Part shown: positions 46,517-55,461 of the stretch, in pieces
How the letters are laid out: each line of letters begins with the position of its first letter
How positions within the stretch are numbered: the stretch's first letter is position 1
Assembly: GCF_000376425.1 (NCBI RefSeq)
Contig: NZ_AQWL01000005.1
Span: 1-64,000, forward strand
DNA: 64,000 nucleotides
Direction: 5' to 3'
Source: Thiobacillus denitrificans DSM 12475
Lineage (GTDB): Bacteria; Pseudomonadota; Gammaproteobacteria; Burkholderiales; Thiobacillaceae
The notes under the pieces: model-generated
Seen by the model: the letters and a program-made list of their open reading frames with translations, nothing else
Told to the model about the DNA's origin: nothing
Databases searched by the model: none
Made by a program: the position numbers and the translations under genes

Positions 46517-47971
46517 CTATTCCCCGACCTGCTGCGCCCACAGCATGGCGTCGAGATGGAAGACGCTGACCCGCCAGATATCCAGCCCAACGGCTTGCGC
46601 GAGCTGGGCGACATTCTCGTTATCGGATTGCTCACAGGCGATGGCCAGGTCCAGGTAGGGCGCGTATTTCCCCTGTTGACGAAGCAGCACCTCGTCGACC
46701 GGCGGCGGCAGGCTGACCTGCTTCAGCACGGCCTCCATGGGCATCGACAGTACGACATCCAGCAGGGAGAACATGCCCGCCACGAACAGTTCGTCCCGCT
46801 CCTCAGCGGACAAGGCATGCTGCGCACAAAGCTCGGCCAGCCGCGCCCGGATCAGGGCGTTCTCCATCACCGCCCAGTCCAGCCCCGCTGCATCTCCGCT
46901 GGTGAACAGCAACAGGGTCAGCCAGCGATAGAGCTTCTGCCTGCCGAGCAGTATCAGCGCCTGCTCCAACGTGGCGATCTTGTGCGCCTGCCCCATTGCC
47001 GGGGAGTTGATGTAGCGCAGCAACTTGTAGGACAGCGCCAGGCTCTGCCTGAGCAGGGCGACCAGCTCGGACGTTTCTGCATCGCTGCGCAGCTTGTTCA
47101 ACAGCTCCAGGATCCTGATGCGACCCGCGTCCATTTTCGGCGCATCCAGCTTCTCCCGGCTGGTGATGAAGGGCCCCTGATAACAGGCGAACGGCAGGTT
47201 GGCGCAGACGCGGTACTCCTCCATGGTCCGGATGTTGGTCGCCACGAAGCGGATTGCCGGGGCGACCCTGAGCGCGGCCTCGATCTGGTCGCTGATGACC
47301 GGGATATCGCTATTGCCGATGTCGATGAACAGGAAGTCCGCCAGTTCCAGGAAGGCCGTCATGCCCGGGCTGTCGTCGGCGGCGGCGCGCAGGCCGATGC
47401 GATATCCCAGCGTCTTCAGACAAGCCAGCCCGGCCAGGCTGGATTCCTGGTTGGCGACAAGCTGCGTGTTGGTGCCCACCACATACACGATGCCCTGCGG
47501 CTGCGGCTCGGCCAGGAAAGGCATGTCCAGCGAACTGACCGACACATCGACAAACGCCTGCCGGTGCACCAGCAGGCGCTGAATTCCCATGTCGTGCAGA
47601 TTGCGTACCAGTACCTTGTCATACAGGCGCTGGATGCTGATGCTGGCGGCCCGCACCTGCGGGTTGATCTTGTACCCCAGGCTCAGGCCATACCCCGCCA
47701 CGCGCCTGTCCTTTCCCAGCACCGTCTCGCGGTACACGATCGCCTTGGCCGGCGGCGGCGCCAGCGGGCTGCTCGAATGGGTCACCACCCTGACCGGTGT
47801 CTTGTTCACCTCGCCCGCCAGCGGTGCCACCGCGTTCAGCTTGCGAAAGGCCGCCTGTTCGCGCCGCGACGGGAACAGGCGGCTTCCATGCTCCACCTCG
47901 CTGCGCAGCCTGGCCTTCCTACCCATCAACATTCTGACAAAACGATCCAGCATCCAGACCCCATCAGGCAT
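46517..47971 (-). CDS. Degenerate EAL plus HDOD signalling protein
   Basis: About 484 residues. The N-terminal half is an EAL-like domain in which the signature Y-E-L-L is replaced (VAGYGLSLGYKI), without the catalytic Glu, so c-di-GMP hydrolysis is unlikely. The C-terminal half is an HDOD domain (MDAGRIRILELLNKLRSDAETSELVALLRQSLALSYKLLRYINSPAMGQAHKI). This is the YuxH/CdgG type, acting as a binding or regulatory protein. The exact start is uncertain; ATG 47953 is also possible. Confidence 0.87.
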   Translation of the reverse strand: MPDGVWMLDRFVRMLMGRKARLRSEVEHGSRLFPSRREQAAFRKLNAVAPLAGEVNKTPVRVVTHSSSPLAPPPAKAIVYRETVLGKDRRVAGYGLSLGYKINPQVRAASISIQRLYDKVLVRNLHDMGIQRLLVHRQAFVDVSVSSLDMPFLAEPQPQGIVYVVGTNTQLVANQESSLAGLACLKTLGYRIGLRAAADDSPGMTAFLELADFLFIDIGNSDIPVISDQIEAALRVAPAIRFVATNIRTMEEYRVCANLPFACYQGPFITSREKLDAPKMDAGRIRILELLNKLRSDAETSELVALLRQSLALSYKLLRYINSPAMGQAHKIATLEQALILLGRQKLYRWLTLLLFTSGDAAGLDWAVMENALIRARLAELCAQHALSAEERDELFVAGMFSLLDVVLSMPMEAVLKQVSLPPPVDEVLLRQQGKYAPYLDLAIACEQSDNENVAQLAQAVGLDIWRVSVFHLDAMLWAQQVGE

Positions 47972-48120
47972 TCATTCGTTCGGTTCTTTTCAAAGCCCAG
48001 GCTTCATGGTCTTGCTGCTCGGCAACAGCGAAAAGTATCGGCAACCCCACGCCGGCTATTGTCGCCCAAGTCCGCCCGGAAAAGCCGGGAGATCAATCCG
48101 GTGTCGCCGGAATGCCGGAT

Positions 48121-48149
48121 GCAAAAACGCCACCTCGAAGGTGGCGTTT
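48121..48149 (-). terminator. Intrinsic terminator of the 42-aa gene
   Basis: On the minus strand, AACGCCACCTTCGAGGTGGCGTT forms a strong hairpin followed by TTT. It sits 18 bases after the stop codon of the small gene at 48167. Confidence 0.85.
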
Positions 48150-48166
48150 GCTCGGGGCCCCGCAGA

Positions 48167-48295
48167 TCAGTTCCGGGTTTTTGTTGGGTTGGCCGCCTTG
48201 GGCGGCGTGATGAACGATCCCGCCGGAACGGCTACCTGTTTCGGCTTCTTGGGTTTTTTGGCTTCCTTGTTTCCACGTAACTGGCCTTTTGCCAT
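48167..48295 (-). CDS. Small basic protein, MAKGQLRGNKEAKKPKK type
   Basis: 42 residues from ATG 48295, with AAGGAG at a seven-base spacing and a strong terminator after it. The sequence is very basic at its N-terminus (MAKGQLRGNKEAKKPKKPKQ) and hydrophobic/polar later (VAVPAGSFITPPKAANP). This is a small conserved betaproteobacterial protein of unknown function. The ribosome binding site and terminator make it a real gene despite its size. Confidence 0.85.
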   Translation of the reverse strand: MAKGQLRGNKEAKKPKKPKQVAVPAGSFITPPKAANPTKTRN

Positions 48296-48395
48296 GGTGA
48301 TTCTCCTTGCAGTGGCTTTCGAAGTGTCGGACTGGGTTTGATAAATCCCGCGAGCACAACACGGGTTGATCATAGACCGATGCGCGGGAATAGGT

Positions 48396-48413
48396 GGGTT
48401 TATGTTTAAACCC
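48396..48413. repeat. GGGTTT-loop-AAACCC hairpin
   Basis: A short perfect inverted repeat containing the palindrome GTTTAAAC. It lies in the otherwise empty 260-base gap between the small basic gene and the DUF454 gene; it may be a weak terminator of the latter. Confidence 0.5.
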
Positions 48414-48552
48414 GTCGCGAACAATCAATCGCGCCTGGCAGGCCGTCCGCCGCACCACCCGTTTTGCCGAGAGGAGGGAGACACTGCTGACGACACACCG
48501 GTACTCGTGACCCAACCCGGGTCAGCTCAGATGCCCTATCCACACGTCCGTC

Positions 48553-48984
48553 TCATTCCCGGTCATTGGGCGCATCCCGCGATGGGATGCGCGCAATCCA
48601 TGCCATCAGCGCCAGGCCGCCCATGGCCATTCCAAGCTTAGCCAGCCAGCCGGGGATGAAAAAGCCGACGGAAATTGCGAAGCTCAGTGCGATCAGTATG
48701 AGCGCGATGCGCTTGGCGCGATACGGTATCGCGCGGTGCTCGCGCCATTCGCGGATAAGCGGCCCAAAATGCGCATGGCTCAGCAGCCAGTCGAAGATGC
48801 GGCGCGACGAGCGGGCGTAGCAGGCGGCGGCGAGCAGCAGAAAAGGCGTCGTCGGCAGCACCGGCAGGAAGAGGCCGGCCACGCCAAGTCCGAGGAACAG
48901 CGTGCCCAGGGCAGCGAACACCAGCCGCACTGGTAAGACGTGGCGGTGCAGGTGGGTGTCGGGCCTGGAAGGCGATCCGCGCAT
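48553..48984 (-). CDS. YbaN-type DUF454 membrane protein
   Basis: 143 residues from ATG 48984, with GGGAGGTG upstream. Three to four hydrophobic helices (LVFAALGTLFLGLGVAGLFLPVLPTTPFLLLAAACYARSS, RIALILIALSFAISVGFF). The DUF454/YbaN signature FLPVLPTTPFLLLAAACYARSS is clear. Function unknown; YbaN homologues are inner-membrane proteins. Confidence 0.92.
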   Translation of the reverse strand: MRGSPSRPDTHLHRHVLPVRLVFAALGTLFLGLGVAGLFLPVLPTTPFLLLAAACYARSSRRIFDWLLSHAHFGPLIREWREHRAIPYRAKRIALILIALSFAISVGFFIPGWLAKLGMAMGGLALMAWIARIPSRDAPNDRE

Positions 48985-49212
48985 CGTCACCTCCCGCGCA
49001 TGGATGAGGGTGAAATATGACACCCCTTACTCACTTTCCGGCAGAAGGGGCACATTACGAGGCGATCAGGTGCTGGCTCTTTGGCGTAGCTGGCGAGGAA
49101 GACGCGTTGCGTTTTTGGATGCGCTTGAATAATGTCCGTCAAGGCCGGTCATTCCGGCTGCGGCAGGGAGAAGCGGGGTGTGAGAAGGGTTGCGCGTGAT
49201 GTCCACCCTGAA

Positions 49213-49246
49213 CTGGCCTGGACCGCCCCAGGGCGGCCCAGGCTTT
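49213..49246. terminator. GC-rich hairpin followed by TTTAAT
   Basis: GCCTGGACCGCCC pairs with GGGCGGCCCAGGC with one mismatch. The T-run lies on the plus-strand side, yet the gene that needs termination (49250-49384) is on the minus strand, so it may work by Rho or simply by the strong stem. Confidence 0.6.
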
Positions 49247-49249
49247 AAT

Positions 49250-49384
49250 TCAAGCTACTTTTTTCAGCGCTTTCTTCAGCGACTTGACCTTCTTCTCATG
49301 CTTCTCGATCTTGGCTTCACGAGCCTTGATTTCCTGTTTGCAGGATTTGGCGGATTGCTTGGTAGTTGCTGCTTTCTTTGACAT
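49250..49384 (-). CDS. 44-aa Lys-rich coiled-coil protein
   Basis: 44 residues from ATG 49384, with AAAGGAG seven bases upstream. Sequence MSKKAATTKQSAKSCKQEIK and onward to EKHEKKVKSLKKALKKVA, about one third Lys; it would form one charged coiled coil. No known function. It follows the 59-aa gene by 25 bases and is likely in its operon. Confidence 0.85.
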   Translation of the reverse strand: MSKKAATTKQSAKSCKQEIKAREAKIEKHEKKVKSLKKALKKVA

Positions 49385-49409
49385 GAAATGTCTCCTTTGC
49401 TTTTCCGGG

Positions 49410-49589
49410 CTATTCGGTGGGCTTGTGCTTCTTGATGAACCCACGAATGAACTGCCTGATTTCGCGAGCGCTGGAGGTATCCAGTTGTTCGCATACCTGC
49501 ATGAACTGCTCGCGCTCGATGCTGCTGATACGAATCAGCAATTGGCTATCTTTCTTGTTGAGCTTCACCTTCTTTGGCCTATCGGACAT
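49410..49589 (-). CDS. 59-aa ribbon-helix-helix-like protein
   Basis: 59 residues: begins MSDRPKKVKLNKKDSQLLIR and continues ISSIEREQFMQVCEQLDTSSAREIRQFIRGFIKKHKPTE. It reads as a ribbon-helix-helix (Arc/CopG) fold: a basic beta strand, then two amphipathic helices with a TSS turn. Such proteins are DNA-binding repressors. ATG 49589 has an AT-rich upstream region with the palindrome TGTATATACA 50 bases upstream. It is the first gene of a two-gene unit with the 44-aa protein. Homology is from pattern only. Confidence 0.78.
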   Translation of the reverse strand: MSDRPKKVKLNKKDSQLLIRISSIEREQFMQVCEQLDTSSAREIRQFIRGFIKKHKPTE

Positions 49590-49634
49590 GGCTGATACCC
49601 GCGTGGAAAGTGAAACCCAAAGCAGAAAGATATC

Positions 49635-49656
49635 TACATTGTATATACATTTTTAA
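49635..49656 (-). promoter_or_regulatory. AT-rich promoter with TGTATATACA palindrome
   Basis: The sequence ACATTGTATATACATTTTT lies upstream of the 59-aa gene and holds the perfect palindrome TGTATATACA (49640-49649). It is a plausible operator for the RHH-like protein, overlapping a -10-like TATA stretch. Inferred from position only. Confidence 0.5.
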
Positions 49657-49847
49657 TTCATGCAAGTTGTCGGGCCCGGGGTATCGGTACCGCCCGCCCA
49701 CCGGTCACTCGTACTGGCGGCGAGAGGTGCGCATCCATCTTCGGCAACGGCGCTCCGCATTCCCGTCGCGTAGATCAAGAACGATACCGGAATCGATAAG
49801 AGGCCAGGCTCGCAATAAAATCCCCCCCGCTGTTGCCACACGTCAAA

Positions 49848-50471
49848 TCAAACCCGGCTCGCTGTCTGCCGCATCATATCCGCCGCGAACCGCATCGCCA
49901 TCTTCACCGGCAACGGCAACGGCGCGCCGCCGTGGTCGACGGCGGTCTGCGCGTGCCGGGCTTCGTCAAGCTTCATCTGCTCGACCACGGCGCGGCTCTT
50001 CGCGTCGGCCTCGGGCAGCTTCTGCAGGTGACCATCGAGGTGTGCTTCGACCTGGCGCTCGGTCTCGGCAAGGAAGCCGAGATTCCATTTGTCGCCCAGG
50101 AGGCCGGCGACCACACCCATTCCAAAAGCGCCACCGAACCACAGCGGATTGAGCAGGCTCTTGCGGCCACCGAGCTCGTTGATGCGCTGCTCGCACCAGG
50201 CGAGGTGGTCGGTCTCTTCGCGCGCGGCGCGGTCGAGTTCCGCGCGTACCGCTTCGTTCTTTGCGGTGAGCGCCTGGCCGGCGTAGAGCGCCTGGGCGCA
50301 GACTTCGCCGACATGGTTGACGCGCATCAGGGCGGCGGCCTGGGCTTTCTCCGCTTCGGAGAGTCCGGCCTCGGGGCCGGCGCCGGGATAGGGGCGGCCG
50401 GCATGCGGACTGGCGAAGACGGCACGCAAACCCAAATCGAAGATGGTGATGAGCTGGTCGAGTCGGTTCAT
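49848..50471 (-). CDS. coq7: Ubiquinone hydroxylase Coq7
   Basis: About 207 residues from ATG 50471 ([19 protein letters not shown]). Di-iron hydroxylase adding the C6 hydroxyl in ubiquinone synthesis. Metal ligands lie in [31 protein letters not shown] (ExxH) and [11 protein letters not shown] (ExxH). An N-terminal repeat of the four-helix bundle is complete. It follows the TRAP binding-protein gene by two bases. Confidence 0.95.
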   Translation of the reverse strand: MNRLDQLITIFDLGLRAVFASPHAGRPYPGAGPEAGLSEAEKAQAAALMRVNHVGEVCAQALYAGQALTAKNEAVRAELDRAAREETDHLAWCEQRINELGGRKSLLNPLWFGGAFGMGVVAGLLGDKWNLGFLAETERQVEAHLDGHLQKLPEADAKSRAVVEQMKLDEARHAQTAVDHGGAPLPLPVKMAMRFAADMMRQTASRV

Positions 50472-50473
50472 GG

Positions 50474-51562
50474 CTATTTCACGTAGTAATTGAAGTTCGA
50501 ATACGCGGCTTCGGCGACCTTGAACCACTGGAATTCGGTGTCGCGGAACTGCTTCCACGAGCGGTAAATGGCGGCGAAGTCGGGATTGATTTTCGCCTCT
50601 TGCTCGTACATCGCAAAGGTGGCGCGGCGGGCGGCCAGCATCACGTCCTTGGGGTAGGGGTGCAGCTTGACGCCCTGCCCGACCAGGCGCAGCAGCGCGG
50701 GCGGGTTCCTGGCGTCGTATTGCGCCAGCATCAACTGGTTGGCTTCGAAGGTGGCGGCCTCGAAGGCCTGGCGGTACTGCTCGGGCAGCGTTTTCCAGCT
50801 GTCCTGGTTGACGTAGAAAGAGAGCTGCGGCCCGCCCTCCCACCAGCCGGGATAGTAGTAGTGCCGGGCGATCTTGTGGAAGCCGAGCTTCTCGTCATCG
50901 TACGGCCCCACCCATTCGGCGGCGTCGAGCGCGCCGCGTTCCAGCGCGGGGTAGATTTCGCCACCGGGCAGGGTTTGCGGCACCGCGCCGAGCTTCGCCA
51001 TGATCTGGCCGCCGAGGCCGGGGATACGCATTTTCAGGCCGCGCAGATCGGCCAGCGACTTGATCTCCTTGCGGAACCAGCCGCCCATCTGGGTGCCGGT
51101 GTTGCCGCCGGGAAACTGCAGCACGTTGTACTTGGCGTAGAGCGCACGCAGCGCCGAAAGGCCGCCGCCGGCGTACATCCAGGCGTTCTGCTGGCGCGCC
51201 GTGAGGCCGAACGGCACTGCGCAATCGAAGGCCAGGGCAAGGTTCTTGCCGACGTAGTAGTAGCCCGCCGAATGTCCGCATTCGGCGGTGCCGTTGCCGA
51301 CTGCGTCGAGCACCTGCAGGCCGGGCACCAGTTCGCCGCCGGCAAACACGCGGATCTGGAATTGGCCGCCGGTCAGGGCGGCCACCCGCTTGCTGAGCAT
51401 TTCGGCCGCGCTGTAGAGGATGTCCAGGCTCTTGGGGAAGCTCGACGCCAGCCGCCAGCGGATCGCCGGCCGCGGGCCGGATTCGGCCAGAGCCGCCTGC
51501 GCGGCGGCCAGCGGCAGCATGGCGGCCGCGCCCGCGCCCGCCAGGAAATCTCGTCTTTGCAT
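50474..51562 (-). CDS. TRAP transporter binding protein (DctP-like), Tat-exported
   Basis: 362 residues. The N-terminus has a twin-arginine signal ([20 protein letters not shown]). The mature part follows the DctP family: [95 protein letters not shown]. The style is that of TakP (2-oxoacid) proteins. Its permeases may be those at 39.6-41.5 kb. It precedes coq7 by two bases. Confidence 0.94.
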   Translation of the reverse strand: MQRRDFLAGAGAAAMLPLAAAQAALAESGPRPAIRWRLASSFPKSLDILYSAAEMLSKRVAALTGGQFQIRVFAGGELVPGLQVLDAVGNGTAECGHSAGYYYVGKNLALAFDCAVPFGLTARQQNAWMYAGGGLSALRALYAKYNVLQFPGGNTGTQMGGWFRKEIKSLADLRGLKMRIPGLGGQIMAKLGAVPQTLPGGEIYPALERGALDAAEWVGPYDDEKLGFHKIARHYYYPGWWEGGPQLSFYVNQDSWKTLPEQYRQAFEAATFEANQLMLAQYDARNPPALLRLVGQGVKLHPYPKDVMLAARRATFAMYEQEAKINPDFAAIYRSWKQFRDTEFQWFKVAEAAYSNFNYYVK

Positions 51563-51652
51563 GGATTTGCTCCGGTTTTGGCCGATTATACGAGCCGCTG
51601 CAAAAACCGCCGCGTGTTAAAATGCGCCCCTTTCCTGCCTAGCCCGACTGCC

Positions 51653-52897
51653 ATGTTCAACCGCCAAGACACCCTCGCCAAGACCGATCCCGACCTGTGG
51701 GCGGCGATCCAGAAAGAAGACCAGCGCCAGCAGGATCACATCGAGCTGATCGCGTCGGAAAACTACACCAGCCCGGCGGTGATGGAAGCGCAGGGCTCGC
51801 AGCTCACCAACAAGTACGCCGAGGGCTACCCCGGCAAGCGCTACTACGGCGGCTGCGAATACGTCGACATTGCCGAGCAGCTGGCGATCGACCGCGTCAA
51901 GGCGCTGTTCGGCGCAGAAGCCGCCAACGTGCAGCCCAACTCCGGCTCGCAGGCCAACCAGGCGGTGTTCATGGCGTTCCTCAAGCCTGGCGACACCATC
52001 ATGGGCATGAGCCTGGCCGAAGGCGGCCACCTCACCCACGGCATGGCGCTCAACATGAGCGGCAAGTGGTTCAACGCCGTCGCCTACGGCCTCGACGAAA
52101 AAGAGGAAATCGACTACGAACAGATGGAGCGCCTGGCGCGCGAGCACAAGCCGAAATTGATCATCGCCGGCGCCTCGGCCTATGCGCTGCGCATCGACTT
52201 CGAGCGCTTCGCCAAAATCGCCAAGGAGATCGGCGCGATCTTCATGGTCGACATGGCGCACTACGCCGGCCTCATCGCCGCAGGCGTCTATCCCAACCCG
52301 GTGCCGCATGCCGACGTGGTGACCTCGACCACCCACAAGACCCTGCGCGGCCCGCGCGGCGGCATCATTCTGATGCGCGCCGAGCACGAAAAGGCGATCA
52401 ACTCGGCGATCTTCCCCGGCCTGCAGGGCGGCCCGCTGATGCACGTCATCGCCGGCAAGGCGGTGGCGTTCAAGGAAGCGTCATCCAAGGAATTCAAGCA
52501 CTACCAGGAGCAGGTCATCGCCAACGCGCTGGTGATGTGCAAGGTACTGGTCGAACGCGGCCTGCGCATCATCTCCGGCCGCACCGAAAGCCACCTCTTC
52601 CTGGTCGACCTGCGCGCCAAGAACCTCACCGGCAAGGAAGCCGAGGCACTCCTGGGCCGCGCCCACATCACGGTCAACAAGAACGCCATCCCCAACGACC
52701 CGCAGAAGCCCTTCGTCACCAGCGGCATCCGCATCGGCACCCCGGCGATGACCACACGCGGCTTCATGGAACTGGAAGCCGAGCAGCTCGCCCATCTGAT
52801 CGCCGACGTGCTCGACGCACCGGCCGACGAGACGGTGATCGAACGGGTGAAGGGCGAGGTGGCGAAGCTGACGGCCAAATTCCCGGTTTACGGTTGA
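51653..52897 (+). CDS. glyA: Serine hydroxymethyltransferase
   Basis: 414 residues from ATG 51653. PLP enzyme converting serine and tetrahydrofolate to glycine and 5,10-methylene-THF. Family motifs: [82 protein letters not shown] (PLP lysine in [10 protein letters not shown]) and the C-terminal [14 protein letters not shown]. Divergent from the TRAP binding protein. Confidence 0.97.
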   Translation: MFNRQDTLAKTDPDLWAAIQKEDQRQQDHIELIASENYTSPAVMEAQGSQLTNKYAEGYPGKRYYGGCEYVDIAEQLAIDRVKALFGAEAANVQPNSGSQANQAVFMAFLKPGDTIMGMSLAEGGHLTHGMALNMSGKWFNAVAYGLDEKEEIDYEQMERLAREHKPKLIIAGASAYALRIDFERFAKIAKEIGAIFMVDMAHYAGLIAAGVYPNPVPHADVVTSTTHKTLRGPRGGIILMRAEHEKAINSAIFPGLQGGPLMHVIAGKAVAFKEASSKEFKHYQEQVIANALVMCKVLVERGLRIISGRTESHLFLVDLRAKNLTGKEAEALLGRAHITVNKNAIPNDPQKPFVTSGIRIGTPAMTTRGFMELEAEQLAHLIADVLDAPADETVIERVKGEVAKLTAKFPVYG

Positions 52898-53056
52898 GCT
52901 GGTCGAGCCGGATGAAATCCCCTGGAAACCGTAGCGAGTGCAGCCAGGTTGGACGCGGCCAGCGCGCAGGAACCGGAATGTACATAAAAGTACATGAGGA
53001 TTCCGTGCACTGCCTGCGTTCAAGATGGCAAGCGCAGTAGGTTTACGGGGGGTTTC
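52898..53056 (+). other. Structured intergenic element between glyA and nrdR
   Basis: About 160 bases with strong pairing: ATGTAC-ATAAAA-GTACAT (52978-52995) nested in GGAA...TTCC, and later CTGCGTT...AAGCGCAG (about 53014-53037). The C/G-rich left part (TGGACGCGGCCAGCGCGCAGGAACC) is fairly regular. It looks like a dispersed repeat or RNA element rather than plain spacer; no gene fits. Confidence 0.6.
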
Positions 53057-53506
53057 ATGAAGTGTCCCTTCTGCGGTTCGCTTGATACCCAGGTCATCGA
53101 CTCCCGCGTCAACGAGGCGGGTGACGCGATCCGCAGGCGCCGCCGCTGCGCCGCCTGCGACAAGCGCTTCACCACCTGGGAAACGGCCGAGTTGCGGCCG
53201 CCGCAGATCGTCAAGACCAACGGCACCCGTGAGGACTTTTCCGAAACCAAGCTGCACGAAGGCTTTCGCCGCGCACTGCACAAGCGCCCGGTTCCGACCG
53301 AACTGGTCGACGCCGCGGTCGACCGCATCCGCCAGCGCCTGCTGACCCTGGGCGAGCGCGAAGTGCCAGCGCGCGAAGTCGGCGAGCTGGTGATGAACGA
53401 GCTGAAGAAGCTCGACAAGGTTGCCTACATCCGCTTCGCCTCGGTGTACCGCAGCTTCCAGGACGTCGAGGACTTTCGCGACGTCATCCGCGACATCGAT
53501 CAATAA
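53057..53506 (+). CDS. nrdR: Transcriptional repressor NrdR
   Basis: 149 residues from ATG 53057. NrdR senses dATP/ATP through an ATP-cone domain and represses ribonucleotide reductase genes. The N-terminal zinc ribbon is [17 protein letters not shown] ... [15 protein letters not shown] (4 Cys); the ATP-cone follows ([31 protein letters not shown]). Same-strand neighbour of ribD with no gap. Its likely targets include the nrdD operon 5 kb downstream, where NrdR-box-like sequences occur. Confidence 0.97.
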   Translation: MKCPFCGSLDTQVIDSRVNEAGDAIRRRRRCAACDKRFTTWETAELRPPQIVKTNGTREDFSETKLHEGFRRALHKRPVPTELVDAAVDRIRQRLLTLGEREVPAREVGELVMNELKKLDKVAYIRFASVYRSFQDVEDFRDVIRDIDQ

Positions 53507-54598
53507 ATGCCCAGCGCCGACCGCTTCAGCGCCGCCGACCATGTCCACATGGCGCGCGCGCTGCAACTCGCGGCGCACGGACTCTTCACCGCCAGTCCCA
53601 ATCCGCGCGTCGGCTGCGTCATCGTCAGGGACGGCCACGTCGTCGGCGAAGGCTGGCATGCGCGCGCCGGCACCCCGCATGCCGAAATCCACGCGCTGCA
53701 AGCCGCCGGTGACGCCGCACGCGGCGCGACGGTCTACGTCACGCTCGAGCCCTGCTCGCACCATGGCCGCACCCCGCCCTGCGCCGAGGCACTGATCCAA
53801 GCCGGCGTGGCGCGCGTGGTGGCGGCGATGAACGATCCCAATCCGCTGGTCGCGGGCGGCGGCGTTGCCATGCTGACGCTGGCGGGCATCCACACCGACG
53901 TGGGACTGATGGAGGCCGGGGCGCGCGCGCTCAACCCCGGCTTCGTTTCGCGCATGCTGCGGCAACGCCCATGGGTGCGCCTCAAGACCGCCGCCACCCT
54001 GGACGGCAAGACCGCGCTCGCCGACGGCCAGTCGCAGTGGATCACCGGCGCGGCCGCACGCGCCGACGTGCAGGCGCTACGCGCGCGCGCCTGCGCCATC
54101 CTCACCGGCAGCGGCACCGTGCTGGCCGACAACCCGCGCATGAACGTGCGCGATTTCGACATCGGCCGGCAGCCGCTCAGGGTGGTGGTGGATTCCGGAT
54201 TGCGCACGCCGGCGGATGCCGCAATCCTGCCCGCACTCATCGCCTGCCACCGCGCCGATCCTGACCTGCGCGCGGCGCTCGAACAGGCGGGCGCCGAGGT
54301 GGTCGCGTTGCCGGGGACGGATGACCGCGTCGACCTCGCCGCGCTGCTGGCGTTGCTGGCGCAGCGCGGCGTCAACGAACTGCACGTCGAAGCCGGCGCC
54401 GTGCTCAATGGCGCCCTGCTCGCCGCCGGGCTGGTCGACGAATGGGTGGCCTACCTGGCGCCGCTGGCGGTGGGCGACAACGCACGCGGTCTGTTCGCCC
54501 GTCCGCCGCTTGCCACGCTGGCCGACGCCGCACGATTCAAACTGGTCGAGGTGCGGCAGATCGGCGACGACCTGCGCCTGACGCTGCTGCCCACGTGA
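53507..54598 (+). CDS. ribD: Riboflavin biosynthesis deaminase/reductase RibD
   Basis: 363 residues, starting at the base after the nrdR stop. N-terminal deaminase (zinc site TPHAEIHAL ... LEPCSHHGRTPPCAEAL) and C-terminal reductase (RLKTAATLDGKTALADGQSQWITG ... ILTGSGTVLADNP). It performs steps two and three of riboflavin synthesis. The nrdR-ribD order is common in proteobacteria. Confidence 0.97.
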   Translation: MPSADRFSAADHVHMARALQLAAHGLFTASPNPRVGCVIVRDGHVVGEGWHARAGTPHAEIHALQAAGDAARGATVYVTLEPCSHHGRTPPCAEALIQAGVARVVAAMNDPNPLVAGGGVAMLTLAGIHTDVGLMEAGARALNPGFVSRMLRQRPWVRLKTAATLDGKTALADGQSQWITGAAARADVQALRARACAILTGSGTVLADNPRMNVRDFDIGRQPLRVVVDSGLRTPADAAILPALIACHRADPDLRAALEQAGAEVVALPGTDDRVDLAALLALLAQRGVNELHVEAGAVLNGALLAAGLVDEWVAYLAPLAVGDNARGLFARPPLATLADAARFKLVEVRQIGDDLRLTLLPT

Positions 54599-55362
54599 GC
54601 GGCTTCAAGGATCACTTCTCGTCGGCGTCCGGCCGCTACGCTGCCTATCGCCCAGACTATCCCGCTGCGCTGTTCACCTGGCTTGCCGGCCAGTGCTCCC
54701 ATCCGGGGACAAGCGCCGAACACGACCTCGCCTGGGACTGCGCCACCGGCAACGGCCAGGCGGCGCTGGGACTGGCGCCGCACTTCCGCCGCATCGTCGC
54801 CACCGACGCCTCGGCCGAGCAGATCCGCCACGCCGAACCGCATCCCGCAATCGACTACCGGGTGGTGCCTGCCGAAGCCAGCGGGCTGGACGACCACAGC
54901 ATCGCTCTCGTCACCGTCGCGCAGGCGGCGCACTGGTTCGACCTGCCAGGCTTTTACGCCGAAGCGGCGCGCGTGCTGAAAACCGGCGGAGTGATCGCCC
55001 TATGGGGCTACGGGCGGATGGTGCTGCCGGGAGAAATGGATGCGCCGTTCCAGTGTTTTTATGGCGAAACCGTCGGCCCCTACTGGCCGCCCGAGCGCGC
55101 GCTGATCGACGACACCTATCGCAGCCTGGATTTCCCGTTCGCTGAAATCCAGGCCCCCGCTTTTCATATCGAAGTCGAGTGGAACCTGCCGCGGCTGATC
55201 GCCTACCTCTCCACCTGGTCGGCGGTCCGGCGTTTCCAGGAGGCGCGCGGGCATGACCCGCTGCCCGCACTGATGGCCGAACTGGCGCCCATGTGGGGCG
55301 GCCACGACGCGCCGCGGCGGCTGCAGTGGCCGCTCTTCTTTCGCATCGGAAGGCTCGGCTGA
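54595..55362 (+). CDS. Class I SAM-dependent methyltransferase
   Basis: About 255 residues from GTG 54595 (GTGA overlap with ribD). The Rossmann-type SAM motif is AWDCATGNGQAALGLAPHF, followed by VATDASAEQIRHAEPHPAIDYRVVPAEA and LVTVAQAAHWFD. The N-terminus (GFKDHFSSASGRYAAYRPDYP) is typical of methyltransferase type 11 proteins of the Tam/UbiE-like class. Substrate unknown. Confidence 0.9.
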   Translation: MSGFKDHFSSASGRYAAYRPDYPAALFTWLAGQCSHPGTSAEHDLAWDCATGNGQAALGLAPHFRRIVATDASAEQIRHAEPHPAIDYRVVPAEASGLDDHSIALVTVAQAAHWFDLPGFYAEAARVLKTGGVIALWGYGRMVLPGEMDAPFQCFYGETVGPYWPPERALIDDTYRSLDFPFAEIQAPAFHIEVEWNLPRLIAYLSTWSAVRRFQEARGHDPLPALMAELAPMWGGHDAPRRLQWPLFFRIGRLG

Positions 55363-55461
55363 TCCCTCAAGCCGGATTCCGCTTCAGCCCGAGAGCAGGT
55401 GCCGCCATCGCTGCGCCGCATCCCTTCCGCGGTACCGCAGCAACGGCATTCCGAATCCGGG

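Noticed and set aside
49653-49841. 62-codon minus-strand frame before coq7
   Set aside because: No ribosome binding site, no domain; overlaps low-information intergenic sequence.
50600-51652. Upstream extension of the glyA frame
   Set aside because: Antisense to the TRAP binding protein; GlyA starts normally at MFNRQ (51653).
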